64,000 bases of DNA, taken from the NCBI GenBank assembly GCA_009760855.2, contig WPIO01000017.1:5681001-5745000 (forward strand), given 5' to 3'. Positions 1-11,929 of this stretch are shown here, one piece after another (position 1 is the first letter of the stretch; every line of letters begins with the position of its first letter). The notes below the pieces were generated by a model that saw nothing but the letters and a program-made list of their open reading frames with translations, did no database searches and was not told the origin of the DNA. The DNA comes from Cristatella mucedo (Eukaryota > Bryozoa > Phylactolaemata > Cristatellidae). A program made the translations under genes and the position numbers.

Positions 1-578
1 TGTACCTCGCCGATTGCATCTGCATTAGTATTTCAAGAGAAAAATATTTTCAAAGCCAGCTCTTGTGGTATCTGCTTTAGGTAAAGAATAATCAATGGAA
101 CAAATATTTCGCACCACTAGTCGACAGAGTTAAAGTCATGAAAGGTCGGAACCCTTCTGGTGAGTATTAGCTCTGCTGAGTAGAAAGCAGAAATGTGCCA
201 TTGAAATGAACATTGGTTGCAATTACCAGATCAGAAGCATTAATCAGAGTGATTATAAAAAAGTCGAGCAGATCACATGCCTGCAAATCAAATTTATTAC
301 ATACCCAGTCAATGTCTAGACAGCTGTAGAGAGTATCAGGCGTTTGCTGGCTGTTATTAACTAACACATGGGCATTTCTGTAGTTCTATATCAGCTTTTT
401 ATTTCATCTACCACTTATTTATATATAAATGATAATAAAATTAATAATAATATATTGTAGTGTCTTATAGCAAACTAAACCACCACCTTGAAATTTTACG
501 TATAATTCAAAGGAAGCATCTTAATTATCTTGCAATAACATGCACGATGTGAGTGCATATAAGTACGCAAAGGGCAAT

Positions 579-1135
579 TTAAGTCTTGGATTTTTGTATT
601 GGATGAATTGTACCACAGGTAAGCAGCTGGTCGCATAGAGAGACTATAGCTGAGCTCGTAAATTGCCTACGTGAAAACTGGAGTGCCACCCACCGCGATG
701 CGGTCCTGAAAAGATCACTTGAATGTTGTTCATTGTGAGCAACAATCTCTAAAGCCTCAACTGCTCCTACTTCTCTAAAGGTAGCTTCGAGCTTTGGTAA
801 TGTGATCAAAAGGCAAAAGCACCATCGAAGTGAAATAGCCCTGCACTGGGAGCAGTTGTTCCAGTAATTACAAGCCCATCTGCATGTATCTAATAAATAA
901 AGTTTGCACATGAGCTTAGCATATGAAAATATGGTAAAAACTATCCGATTATCCGTTTTAGCTGTACGAAGCAAAGTAATGGAAGCTTTGTTTAGACTTA
1001 TTTTGCTCCCCTTTACTTCGAGACTGTCGTTGCAGCCTCATCTGTCAACACAACGCTGCCGTCACTTGCACTTGGTTCCCTGGTCAAAAATGCATACACA
1101 TCCGGCTACTATCGGTACCAGGGCAGCCTGACAAC
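579..1135. other. Unusually well conserved patch of IR1 (partner 16,013-16,550)
   Basis: Within IR1 this block differs from its partner at only a few percent of positions by eye, clearly less than most of the arm. An open frame on the minus strand (579-974) and its plus-strand partner (16,302-16,550) share nearly the same 80 residues. Another frame (904-1131 +, 16,013-16,234 -) is also shared. Because two overlapping antisense frames are both open, neither can be called a gene from openness alone. I recognise no domain. It could be a decayed exon, a regulatory block or a local conversion tract. Confidence 0.4.
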
Positions 1136-1599
1136 ACCTGCCTGCAACGTACAAGTGGTGTGGACTGTCTTTGATAAGCATCTGACTATATCTCCATATC
1201 AGGTGAGAACAAATGTCGCACCAAATTAAGTTGGCAATGAGGAAAGCGCTAGCAGAAAGAAGCAGGCATAGTGCCAATCGGGTTTTGATACGACATGCAA
1301 AAATTAAAGGCACTGCTTTATATTTTTCAGATTCAACCTTTTCGAAGCCTAATTAATAGGTTGGGCACAGCCATGCGAGCAAACACCAGACCCATTCAGC
1401 CCATCGGCTCAAGGAAAATATATCACAGCAAATAAGAGTGAACGAACACAGGACATTAATTCAGTCTGTGGATTAGATTTTGGCAGAATCAAATAAGGCA
1501 TCTCTTAGCTCAAGAAATAAATTGATGCGTCATCAGAAGAAATGGCAGAGTGCTGCATAGTTCGGCTGCTGAGCTGTCAGTGCTATGCTCTTTCCATGT

Positions 1600-2285
1600 G
1601 CAGAATATTATTCCTTGTGATTTAATAATAATAGTTTTACATTTGATACAGTGCCATCAGAGAACTCAATCTCAGTCTAGGCATTTAGCTTCCCTCTTAC
1701 GGTTAAAAAGTGAGTTTAACCCCTTCTGAACGAGTGTGCTTATGAAGCGGATACATAATTTGTGACAGCAGCTCCAGTCCTATGCTCGACTACAACGAGC
1801 GAAGCCAAGAGCTTTGGCACACGACTATAGTACCACCAACTCACGAAGGTGGACGCCACCGATAGTGGAACTAGGATAATGTTAAGCACGACCGTACCTT
1901 AGGTTTGCAAACCGTACCCCTACAGGGTAAGGAAGTATATTCGGCAGAGACTTGGGTGACGGGCATCTAGCCTTGCTAATGGCGTAGAACATCTCTGGGC
2001 TTAGTGAGCCACTGAACTGCCGATCGGCGAACTGCCTCAGGCGCCACTACCTCCTCACTGCATTGCTAAAGAGCATCTGACTGCCTAATGCACGATTTAA
2101 GCTTTTATACCGCCTCATTGAGGATTATAATACATCTGATTCCTAGTCATCATAGTTCAGGAATCACGAAAACATTTTGGCAGTTATAATCTGGCTGAAC
2201 TATCCGGCTCAAATGTTCCTGAGCTTCTCAAAGTAAGTAAGGCAGTCCTCGGCCAGAATGTGAAAGGGAACCAAACACAATCAAA
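1600..2285 (-). mobile_element. Left-arm-specific insertion with a LINE-A-like 3' tail
   Basis: The right arm of IR1 runs without this block; flanking sequence resumes at about 2,285 (partner near 15,500). The stretch 1,622-1,695 resembles a decayed, minus-strand LINE-A 3' end: an AAT-rich run followed by the complement of the 3' hairpin. The rest (1,700-2,285) is not recognised. It could be a very old LINE-A fragment or a composite insertion. A matching deletion in the right arm is an alternative. Confidence 0.4.
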
Positions 2286-3342
2286 TGTGGTAAACGTCAA
2301 CGTGTGGCTAGGCTACCTTATTTGGCATTACCATAGATTTATACCGATAATTGTCAGGTGCCTTTCTCACCGCCGTCAGTCTACCAGTCTTGTCTTCCTT
2401 AACCTTCATCGCCAACAGCCAGCCCAGAAACGAGCCTGAACGAAGTTAATCTTGAAGTTAGTCTTGCATTATGGGGGTTATAGATGACAGCCAAATTTGA
2501 CAGCTAACATATTAAGGGGCAGAGAACGTCAAGTTAGCGAACTGCTTCCAGGGAATGCAAACAGCTCACAATTCAGTGAGGAATGAGCTCAATTTACTTC
2601 ATTACCCCAGTACCAGTTTCAAAAGAAATAGATATGTAAAATAATCCTGGTACCCCATACTTTCTTGGCCTACCCGGCTTAAAAATATCCTTCGAAAATT
2701 AGTTGCTTCGTAAGAATTGTGAAATTTAATTTTAGTGTTGGACCTACAGAGCAAAACCTGAGGCCAACAGTCTGTAAACATATGACTGGAATGGCTATTT
2801 ATTGTGCTTAGAAGAGAATCTAGGGGCACGAAGATTCAGAAATTGCACAATCAGCTGAGTATATGCATTTGTATAAGAAAATATTTGTTATAGAACCATT
2901 CAAAAAGTTAGTTTCTGATCAAGAGTTATACATATTCAGCAGGGGCAGAACCTACAACCTTGTTCATAGAAGATGACCATCTTAACATTTGGTCAAAACG
3001 AGAGTGCTAAGAAGGCAAGCCAGGACCAGTTTCGTGTGTCAGAGTAAGATTAAAAACCAACTGACACAGCCATTATTTCTAAGAGCTTCACATAATTTCT
3101 TTTATAAAAGTATCGATTCTTGAAAAGATTGTCATTAAGAATCATGTGGCGCACGCTGAAAATACTAAATCATAAGAAACCTTGTAGTCAGGATTTAAGT
3201 GGCAGTACTCCACTGAAACTCCTCTTAGTATAACCAACAACTTGCTATGCAGCAACGATGACGGAAATGTCTCTGCTCTAGTCCTGCTAGATCTTCTTGT
3301 CAGCTGCGCTCAACCCGTTTAATTACGATATCGTACTTAAAT

Positions 3343-4493
3343 AATAATAATAATAATAATAATACACTTGATAAAGCGCCCTTATATAACTTAATCTCTT
3401 TCTGGGCGCTTTACATTTGCTGCAAAGAGAAATGCAATTGAATAGTAAGTAAAATCATGCTTGAAAAACAAACACAATGGATAAATGGTTAGGGGCGACA
3501 TGCACAGGGTCAGCATGCAAATGTTGTTAGTGGCAGCATGCACAGTGTCAGCATGCATAAGCACATGAAGGAAGAATCACTGGGACCCGCTATATGCTGT
3601 CCTAAATAGGTGTGTTTTGACGTTCCTTTTAAATGTGGTCAGGTCAGGGGATGTTCTGGCGCAGGTTGGGAGGGAGTTCCAGGCTTTGGGAGCATACGAA
3701 CTAAATGCACGGTCTCCAAAAAATTTAAGGTTTGTACGAGGTGTAGGTATATATATATTTGTACGAGGTATACGAGGTTTGTAGACTGTTGGATTCCGAA
3801 AAGCGGGTGGTACGATGCTTGGCCTGATGGGGTAGTATATCTGAGAGATAGGTTGGAGCCTTAGAATGAAGGGACCTACAAGTGAAGTAAATGCACGGTC
3901 TCCAAAGGATTTGAGGTTTGTACGAGGTATTTCTAGACTGTTGGATTCCGAAAAGCGGGTGGTACGATACTTTGCCTGATGGGGTAGTATATCTGAAAGA
4001 TAGGCTAGAGCCATAGAATGAAGAGACCTAAAAGTAAGCGACAAAACCTTGAAGTCAATCCGTTGCTTGACTGGTAACCAGTGCAGGTCGGTAAGAAGTG
4101 GAGTAATGTGGCAACTGCGACGCTCACGACAGACAAGCCTAGCTGCAGAGTTTTGCACCAGCTGCAATCGCCTGATCGCACATGCTGGTAGGCCAGTAAG
4201 CAGTGATTTGCAGAAGTCGAGACGGGATGTCACGCATGCACGGACCAACTCGGACGTGGTATTCTTATCTAAACAAGCCCGAATTTTAGCAATGTTATGG
4301 AGCTGAAAATAGGCAGATTTGACTGTGGAGCTGATATGGTCGTCTAATGAGAGGTCGCTTTGGAATATGACACCTAGATTTTGAGCTGATGCAACTGGAG
4401 ATATGCCGGCAGAGCCCATTTTGAAAGTCAGCCTTTCCAATCTCTGGATCACACTGGGTTTGCCCGAAACTAGTAAGTTAGTTTTATCATCAT
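3343..4493 (-). mobile_element. LINE-A (CR1/L2-type) 3' copy inserted in the left IR1 arm
   Basis: This is a 5'-truncated non-LTR retrotransposon on the minus strand. It ends in (AAT)n on the plus strand next to the complement of the conserved 3' hairpin (about 3,370-3,415). A 291-codon frame at 3,577-4,452 covers the region downstream of the RT catalytic box, with the family-typical C-terminal motifs NSAARLVCR, LHWLPVKQRIDFKVL, APKAWNSLP and FKRN.KTHLFRTA. An internal duplication of about 150 bp repeats the segment encoding PRTNLK.FGDRAF (about 3,690-3,860 and 3,890-4,010), so the protein is no longer normal. The right arm holds the empty site near 12,690, so this insertion is younger than the inverted duplication. 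Confidence 0.88.
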
Positions 4494-4599
4494 CAAATGA
4501 TTGTAAAAATCAATAATGTTTGCAGAAACTACATTAGAGTGGTTCCAATCGTTGTTGGCCTGTCGTGTTCAGTGCGTCATGATATGGTCAAATCTTATC

Positions 4600-5770
4600 C
4601 ACCAGATAAGTCACTCGTAGAGTCTAGCAGTTCTCAGAGGTTTAATATTCTCCATTTGCACTGAATCTCTTGGAGACGAGATACGGGTCTGTGGGATTGG
4701 CCGTTACTTCTATGCTGACAATACATGGCTGTATTTGTCAGTTTAACAATCAGACTCAGCTGCAGCGACTGATAGAATAAATGACTTGGCAAACAAAAAT
4801 TTGAGCCTGGACGTAAACAAGTATCCTTTAAGTAAACGAGAATAAAATGAACTGCTATTCTTAGGACACCTAAGCATTCGGCTGAATTAAGAGACTTTAA
4901 TCTTCTAATAGGCGATGCTATTTTGCAAACGTCACCATGTGCTCAGAATTTTGATGATGTCTTTGATAACTGCTTTTATTTTTATAAGTTTCATTAGGAA
5001 GACTTTGCCTCCAAAGCTAGCCATTACGTCCGATTTCTATTTGAGGTTACTCACTGTCTTTAATAGCCATTTGCAAAAATTTAACCATCTGCCGGTGTTG
5101 TTTTTGCTTGGTTATTGCAATTTATTTTTGGCCGGGCTACCAAAAGAGTCATTAGATCACTGCAAGTGGTGATGAATATAGCTTTGAGGTTAGTAAAAAG
5201 ATTCCCGAAGTTCAGCTATGTAGCTCCTGGACTGAAGGAGCTTCGAAGGGTTCCAGCTAATTAATTTATAAAGAGTAAAGTTCTTACGGCGATCCACAAG
5301 CTCACCATGGTTTTGGTCCTTCATAACTTGAATGCTGGTGCACCAGTTTGAACGTCGTCGCATCATCAGGTCTTCTATGAACAGTCTATTAACTGGTCTA
5401 TTTCATAAGCTTAAAAACCATTAAAGACAAGAGCTTTTGATGTGCAGGTCTATATTGTGGAGTTGACTTAAAAAATTCGTATGCAGCCGCATTTGTTCGT
5501 CTGCTCCAGTCGAGCTGCCTTTCATACGTCCTAAGCTGCTACTTCCATGCTAACATCACGTCCTTAACTCTCCTCCAGACGAAGCTATGACTATCACTTC
5601 CTCTTTGCTTCGTGAGATATTGTCTTTTGACTACCTCATATGTACCAAAAGGCTCTTCGGCTTCGAGCGTGCTATAGAAGACTCGGCCGCGTTACAACCA
5701 TGTAGTCTTTGTGGTTTTGTGGAGTTACATATGGAGATAAATTACACTACATAACATTCTGGGACCTCAA
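4600..5770 (+). mobile_element. LINE-B remnant in the left IR1 arm
   Basis: This is a decayed second non-LTR family. A degenerate catalytic box (YADN in place of YADD) lies at about 4,712. It is followed by frames with many stops and then LFLAGLPKESLDH (about 5,127-5,163), which matches the LLAGLPKKAI segment of the better copy at 60,805. The C-terminal and 3' untranslated part is seen at 5,560-5,770. It is shared with the right arm (11,930-12,640), so it was in place before IR1 formed. Coding capacity is lost. Confidence 0.7.
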
Positions 5771-6173
5771 TTGCCCTGACGAGGTTTTAAGCTATACCTG
5801 TATTTTTCACTTAAAAGTTAAGCTTCTGGCGATCTGATGAACTGCACCCAAGTGAAGATGCATCAGGGATGCATCAGGCGCCGATGTAAATTAAACAGAC
5901 AATTAGCCAGTGATCTGAGTTCGCACATGGTGTAACTTTCTGATGAATAGCTGTGCTCAAAGCTCTGAGTGACCCGCTGCCAGCAGAAAGCCGATCGGCA
6001 CTGGCTGGTTTGCAGGTCCATGCTAAAGAGCTATCAGCCAATCTTGGAGGGCCCAATAAGCATTGTGTAGTGTAACGTCCGTACCAGGCAGACCCAGGTA
6101 CACAAATGACAATAGACGAAGCGGACGTGCCCTGTCTAGGCCATAGAGCTTGCTGTTTCGCCCCACCTTACGA

Positions 6174-6500
6174 TTAGAATCGCGTGCAGTAACCAAAAGG
6201 GTATGAGCCTATAGCCACGAGCTGAATCGTTGCGTTCTTCTGCTTCATTGCCGGTCTCTCAGGCGAATTGTTTGGCGAGAACGGCTCATCGCCGTTCGGC
6301 AGCATTTCATTGCGTCTCTCCGGGCTGTTGTCATTGGCGTGACTGACAAACGGCTTCGGCTCCACGAATTCGCCTATTCTCCTCCGCTTTTTTCTCAGTC
6401 TCTCCCGTCCACTGTTGCTGCTGCTGGCAACAATTCCTATTCTTCTCAGATTCTGCCGACACAGGATCTCGAGTGGCGTTGATTCAATTAATGTACTGGC
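6174..6500 (-). pseudogene. Candidate exon or gene remnant, basic/Ser-Pro-rich C-terminus, open in the left arm
   Basis: On the minus strand a frame runs from about 6,500 to a stop at 6,174 (the ATG-started frame begins at 6,557). It encodes a basic patch (RERLRKKRRRIGEF) and then two NSPER repeats and a C-terminal GSYPFGYCTRF. A possible splice acceptor (pyrimidine-rich, ending TTTTCAG) sits just upstream, at about 6,500. The IR1 partner at 11,190-11,516 keeps the frame, apart from one in-frame stop (11,310-11,312), and many replacements are conservative (D/N, D/E, A/S). No family is recognised. It could be the last exon of a host gene or a piece of a mobile element. The left version is intact over this stretch. 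Confidence 0.4.
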
Positions 6501-6515
6501 TGAAAATCTGGAGTC

Positions 6516-7256
6516 TGGCATGCCTCGGGCATGCGAGCGTCGGCTTTTCAGGGGCACACTCTAGAATCGTGAGCCAGTTCAGCATGTTAAAGGCTGCCCG
6601 CCGCGGAATAAACCCGAGCTTTCGCAAGCGCCGGCCCTCAGCTCAGATTGCCTCGAACCTCACCTAGACAACCTTGAGCACCTGGTAGATGCCAGGTCTG
6701 TGAGCAACAGGGGCCCAGGCGCCCTCTTTGCAAGCAGCCGACGCGGTCGCTTCTGCTCACGTACTCGCCAGAGACGCCGAGCCTGATGGCACAGTGGTCG
6801 ATGGTCGCACACCGTTTCGCAACGGAAAGCTGACCGGGCGGCCAGCAGAGCCAGAGTGGCGCTCGCCATGAGATGGCGACTTGAAAGGTGCCCCTTGATT
6901 AGCTGGTCGCCGGGTAGCCCATCGCTGACTGAGGCTCACCGTGCGCTCCCCGCCGACGAATCGATGCCTGCGTGCAGTCGTCGTCGTTCGTTGGCTCCCC
7001 ACACACTATCCTCCGGTCACTTGCCGAAGGCGTAACTGGGCTGCTCGTCTTCTGCTCTCTGCCTTACAGGAGTAGCACGTGCCCAAGCGGGTTCTGTGGT
7101 TTTACGAAGGATGAAAGCGCACTCTACACGACGAGCAGCACCAGTGCGGTGCCTTGGCTGCTGATGTCCGTGGTCAAAAGATCGGGAGCGAGTGGGCCTT
7201 TTGCCGGCCTGCCCAGCTGCCGCTTGCTCAAGCCAGTGTTGGCTTTTCGCTGGCGC
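6516..7256. other. IR1 spacer, GC- and CpG-rich stretch without an assignable gene
   Basis: This part of the spacer is visibly richer in G, C and CpG than its surroundings. It is open in several frames on both strands at once, which is the usual effect of few A/T-rich stop codons rather than proof of coding. No domain is recognised. It could be a promoter-like CpG island or a GC-rich repeat. Confidence 0.35.
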
Positions 7257-7863
<607 letters not shown>

Positions 7864-7868
<5 letters not shown>

Positions 7869-8440
7869 TTTTACCGCGTGTCTCCTTTGCTAAAAGAGCT
7901 AGGATAGATGCCGGTTGAGCAACGAAAACATACCACAGTTCTTACGCTGACCCACAAGGCCCGCCATGGCTTGGCTCCTCCGCACCTAGCTTAATTGCTG
8001 CACCAGTTTCAGCCTCTTCGCGCTCTCAGGTCCTGTATGGACAATACATTAGCTGTCCCATTCCTCCGCTTAAAGACCGTTGGAGACAGAAGCGTCAGCT
8101 TTGCAGGTCTTAGGCTGTGGAGCTCGCTTCCACAATTCTTACGCAACGACAACTTCTCTTCTGTTGCCGACTATGACTCATCATTTTCAGTGGTCCTGAG
8201 CTGCTACTTCCACGCTACTCACTACCGCAACTGCTCTCCCGACTCTGCTACGCTTCTCACTTTCTCTTTGTTGCATGAGATGAAGTCTGTTGGCTACCGA
8301 ATGCGTACTGAAAGCCGCTTAGGCTGTGAGTGGACAATACAAAACTGCTACGTAACATCCACATTGTCTTTTCTACTTTTTGGAGTTGCAGACGGAGATA
8401 CATTACGTTACATTAATCTTTCTGTAGAGCTACGGCAGTG
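7864..8440 (+). mobile_element. LINE-B 3' fragment in IR1 spacer
   Basis: This encodes the LINE-B C-terminus with frameshifts: RVSPLLKELG at the start, then LRLKTVGDRS, GLRLWSSLPQFLRND and GYRMRTESRLGCE in the 152-codon frame 7,995-8,453. The 3' untranslated part reads toward the usual ACGGAGATACATTACG-type end at about 8,390-8,420. It is 5'-truncated at the GA microsatellite. It does not encode the RT catalytic part. Confidence 0.85.
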
Positions 8441-8455
8441 CGGACCGGAGTGACA

Positions 8456-9569
8456 TTCGTTCTTGCTTCTTCTTGTCGTTGTTATCAGCGATAGGTAGGC
8501 TTATACTCTCCGCGCTTTACACCATTTTGTTCCCGATTTATGGCTGCAAAATCTCGCCTGGTCAACAATGGCAGGGGATGCAAAAGTATTGGAAGAAAAT
8601 TAGCATTAAGCTGCTAGACATTCTATAAATCTTCAGCTTTAATTTGGAATACTGGCAGCGGTTTCGTAGCTGCTGAACCCATGCTCCTGAATGCAAATCT
8701 TAGATTTCTTAGTTAATGAAGCGAAACCAGAATCTTCGGAAAAAAGAAAATGCATTTCGAAAGTATGTGCGATAAAAACCCTATCAAACTTACATAATTT
8801 AAGTGGTAGGTAATTCATATGCTAGCTTCATGTAGCAAATCCGCATTGAAGGGCATGTGAGCAACGTAAGGACGCGCTGAAAAAATGTAAATACTATGAG
8901 CTATATGCTACGCCCCGTAAAGAACAACGTGCAGATAATATTTGACCGTGTCTTACTAAAGGAAGCACGTCAAGGCATGTTAAATTTCAGCAACAGGATT
9001 CAATGCTGCGACTATTTTTGTTTATTAGCGACTTATCTCCCCATTATATGCTGAAGATGGCGATCGTTCCCACTCGAGTGCTTCGAGGGACTTGTCGTAA
9101 GTAAGCAATTAGGTCAACGTGACCATGTCGATGACGGCTAACCATTTGAATTCGATACTAACCTCGTCGTCTGACTGGGGTGGTGCATTCAATCTCGTAA
9201 GGTGCCGAAATAGAACTCAGAAGGGTAGAGGTCGAGAACTTTCTGCTAGGCGGCAAGTGGTTATCGAGCAGAGGCAATCTACGTATGTGAATCTGCTGCG
9301 GCATAATATATACGGTTACAAGCTATTAGTCATAAATTTATCACACAACTTTATATATACCTCTATCTGTTGCAAAACCTTTTCCTCGTTGCAGTCGCTG
9401 ATTTCTATGAGCTGTAATTTGTAGGATCATTGGTGGTCACATCGTGCATTCTATCACCAACCATATTGACATCCTTCGGTTACAGTATGTGCAAAGTGCA
9501 TAGGAAAAATGCAGTTCTCTTTGGGCGCCTCACTATTATAATGTCTGAAGAGTGAGGCTGCCGAACTAT
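8456..9569. other. No recognisable gene
   Basis: This is AT-rich IR1 spacer sequence. The only longish frame (9,119-9,424 +) has no recognisable motif and no similarity to other parts of the window. No repeat structure was seen. Confidence 0.5.
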
Positions 9570-9743
9570 ATGACCCTGTGCATGTCACCCCTAACCATAT
9601 TATTCATCTCGTTTGTTTTTCAAGCATGATTTTACTTACCATTCAATTGCATTTCACTTCACAGCAAATGTAAAGCGCCTAGAGAGAGATTGAGTTTTCT
9701 GAGGGCGCTTTATCAAGTGAATTATTATTATTATTATTATTAT
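9570..9743 (+). mobile_element. LINE-A 3' untranslated tail
   Basis: This begins at the CATGTCACCCCTAACCATAT segment, runs through ACTTACCATTCAATTGCATT and the 3' hairpin (AAAGCGCC stem, complementary GGCGCTTT), and ends in (ATT)n at about 9,720-9,743. It is a heavily 5'-truncated insertion with no coding part. A second scrap in the opposite orientation (9,838-9,882, AATAATACACTTGATAAAG) follows shortly after. Confidence 0.88.
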
Positions 9744-10282
9744 ATGATAGCAGCAGGAACCAGAGATTGCTTTCACGATGGCCTTGGATAGTCAACCTGT
9801 GTCAAGAGGTGTGCCTAAGGAGACTGCTTTGGCAACTATAATACTAATAATAATACACTTGATAAAGCTCCCTCTGACTATTATCAATATCAGATCATGC
9901 ATATCGTTGTTGTAGCAGTCCCGTTGCTTTAAAACGGATTTAGAAAGCGTCTAGAATCCCCAGTCGGAACCGAAAGAGTATCCAACATGTGAGGAGTCCA
10001 AACAAATGTTGCAGTTTGCTGCTTCAAAGGCACTCTGCAAGGGTACGCTTGGATCGGTAACACTAAACCAGAATCGCGTGCATGACAGCTTCTGCCGATA
10101 TATAATGAGACTGTTAAATCAGTTATCAAGCCTACCAGCCACTCCAGTTATCAGTCTCTATAATAAACTAGGTTTATTTTTTAGTAAGTTAGTCCGTAAT
10201 TCTAAGTAACAGACGTCCTAATTGCATTGAGCCATCCGTGATGGCTGTCTATTCGTTTAATTAGGGTAAGCAAATTTGAGCC

Positions 10283-10868
10283 TCGCAGTTATCACATTAC
10301 TCCACATCTCGCCGTCCTGCACTGGCTTCCAGTCAAGCAAGAGATAAACTTCAAGGTTTTCTCGCTCACTTTTAGGTCACTTCATTCTTTGGCTCCAGCC
10401 TATCTATCAGATCTACTCCCACACCAGGCCAAGCATAGTACAACCAACCTTTCGTAATCTAACTGTTTACCAATATCTCGCACAAGCCTCAAATCCTTTA
10501 GAGACCGTGCATTTAGTTCGTATGCTCCCAAAGCCTGGAACTCACTCCCGACCTGCGTCACGACATCTCCCGACTTGTCCACATTTAAAAATAAATTAAA
10601 ATAGGAACCTATTTCCGACAGCATTTAGTGGATCTCTGGGATTCGTCCTTTATATGCTTATGCTTGCTGATACTGTGTATGCTGCCTCTAGCCACACTTG
10701 CATGCTGACCTAGTGCATGTCACCCCTAACCATGTTATTCATGCTGTCTATCAAGCATGATACCACTCACTATTCCATCACTTTCCCTTTGCAGCGAATT
10801 TAAAGCGCCTAGAAAGAGATTGAGTTCTGATGGCGCTTTATTAAGTGTATTATTATTATTATTATTAT
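10283..10868 (+). mobile_element. LINE-A 3' fragment
   Basis: This contains the C-terminal coding part, with stops, from the segment equivalent to ITPLLADLHWLPVKQ through AYLSD, the SFRDRAFSSYAPKAWNSLP equivalent and the TTFK region. It continues into the 3' untranslated region and hairpin (10,800-10,845) and ends in (ATT)n. It is located near the right end of the IR1 spacer. Confidence 0.88.
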
Positions 10869-11189
10869 GTCAAGAAAAGAAGCAGATAATTTACCAAATT
10901 GCCTACGTAGCAGCACCGTGCACTCTCGTAGGTGACATTGAATATTGACATGCTGAATTTAAAGCACTTAAATGAGTGTGAACCTGAAGGGATTTTACAA
11001 ATAATGGCAGCGGCATTCGTGCAGCCAGCACTCTCTGCACTACGCCCGAAGCGACGACAGGCAGTGCTTCCAGTGCTTCCTGCCCTTCAGATAGATGGGT
11101 GCATCGAAAAGCTACCTGGTTAGTGTAAATTGGGAGTTTTATCTGTTTCGTTAAATGGCTGCGAATCAGTGTTATACTCTAAATTTTTA

Positions 11190-11516
11190 GCCAGTACAAT
11201 TATTAAATCAAAGCCACTCAAGATCCTGTGTCGGCAGAATCTGAGAAGAATAGGAATTGTTGCCAGCAGCAGCAACAGTGGACGGGAGAGACTGAGAAAA
11301 AAGCGGAGGTGAATAGGCAAATTCGTGAAGCCGAAGCCGTTTGTCAGTCATGCTAATAACAACGAGCCGGAGAGATGCGAGGAAATTCTGCCAAACGGCG
11401 AGGAGTCGTTCTCGCCAAACAACTCGCCTGAGAGACCGGCAATGAAGCAGAAGAACTCAACGATTCAGCTCGTGGCTATAGGCTCATACCATTTTGGCTA
11501 CTACACACGATTCTGA
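11190..11516 (+). pseudogene. Right-arm copy of the NSPER candidate exon, one in-frame stop
   Basis: This is the partner of 6,174-6,500 in IR1. The reading frame is continuous except for TGA at 11,310-11,312, directly after RLRKKRR. It then continues through PKPFVSHAN, FSPNNSPERPAMKQKN and ends at the same stop as the left copy. A possible acceptor (ending TTTTTAG) lies at about 11,188. Homology between the arms stops close to this point, so the arm boundary nearly coincides with the possible exon start. It is best read as a disabled copy. Confidence 0.4.
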
Positions 11517-11929
11517 TAGTTAGGTGGGGCGAAACCGAAAGCTCTATGGCCTAGACCGGGCACGTCCGCTTCGTCTATTGTCATTTGTGTACCTGGGTCT
11601 GCCTGGTACGGACGTCGCCATACACAATGCTTATTGGGCCCTCCAAGGTTGGCTGATAGCTCTTTAGCATGGACCTGCGAACCAGCCAGTGCCGATCGGC
11701 TCTCTGCTGGCGGCTGGGTCACTCTGAGTTTTGAGCACAGCTATCCATCAGAAAGTTACACCGTGTGCGAACTCAGATCACTGGCAAACAGTCTGTCTAG
11801 TTTACATCGGTGCCTGATGCATCCCTGATGCATCTTCACTCGGTTGCAGCTCGTCAGATTCCCAGAAGCTAAACTTTCTAGTGAAAAGTACGGGTATAGC
11901 TTAAAAGCAAGGCAGTGCAACTATGATCC

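Larger units (their letters stand above)
1..6515. repeat. Left arm of inverted duplication IR1
   Basis: This segment is the reverse complement of 11,168-17,245. Paired landmarks are 904-1131 with 16,013-16,234, 2,600-2,880 with 13,160-13,440, and 5,874-6,520 with 11,168-11,828. By eye identity is about 90%, with better conserved patches near 580-1,135 and 5,990-6,515. Homology already exists at base 1, so the arm probably continues outside the window. Arm-specific events are a LINE-A insertion at 3,343-4,493 and an extra block at about 1,600-2,285; a LINE-B remnant is shared with the other arm but longer here. Homology stops near 6,515, where the spacer starts. Confidence 0.9.
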
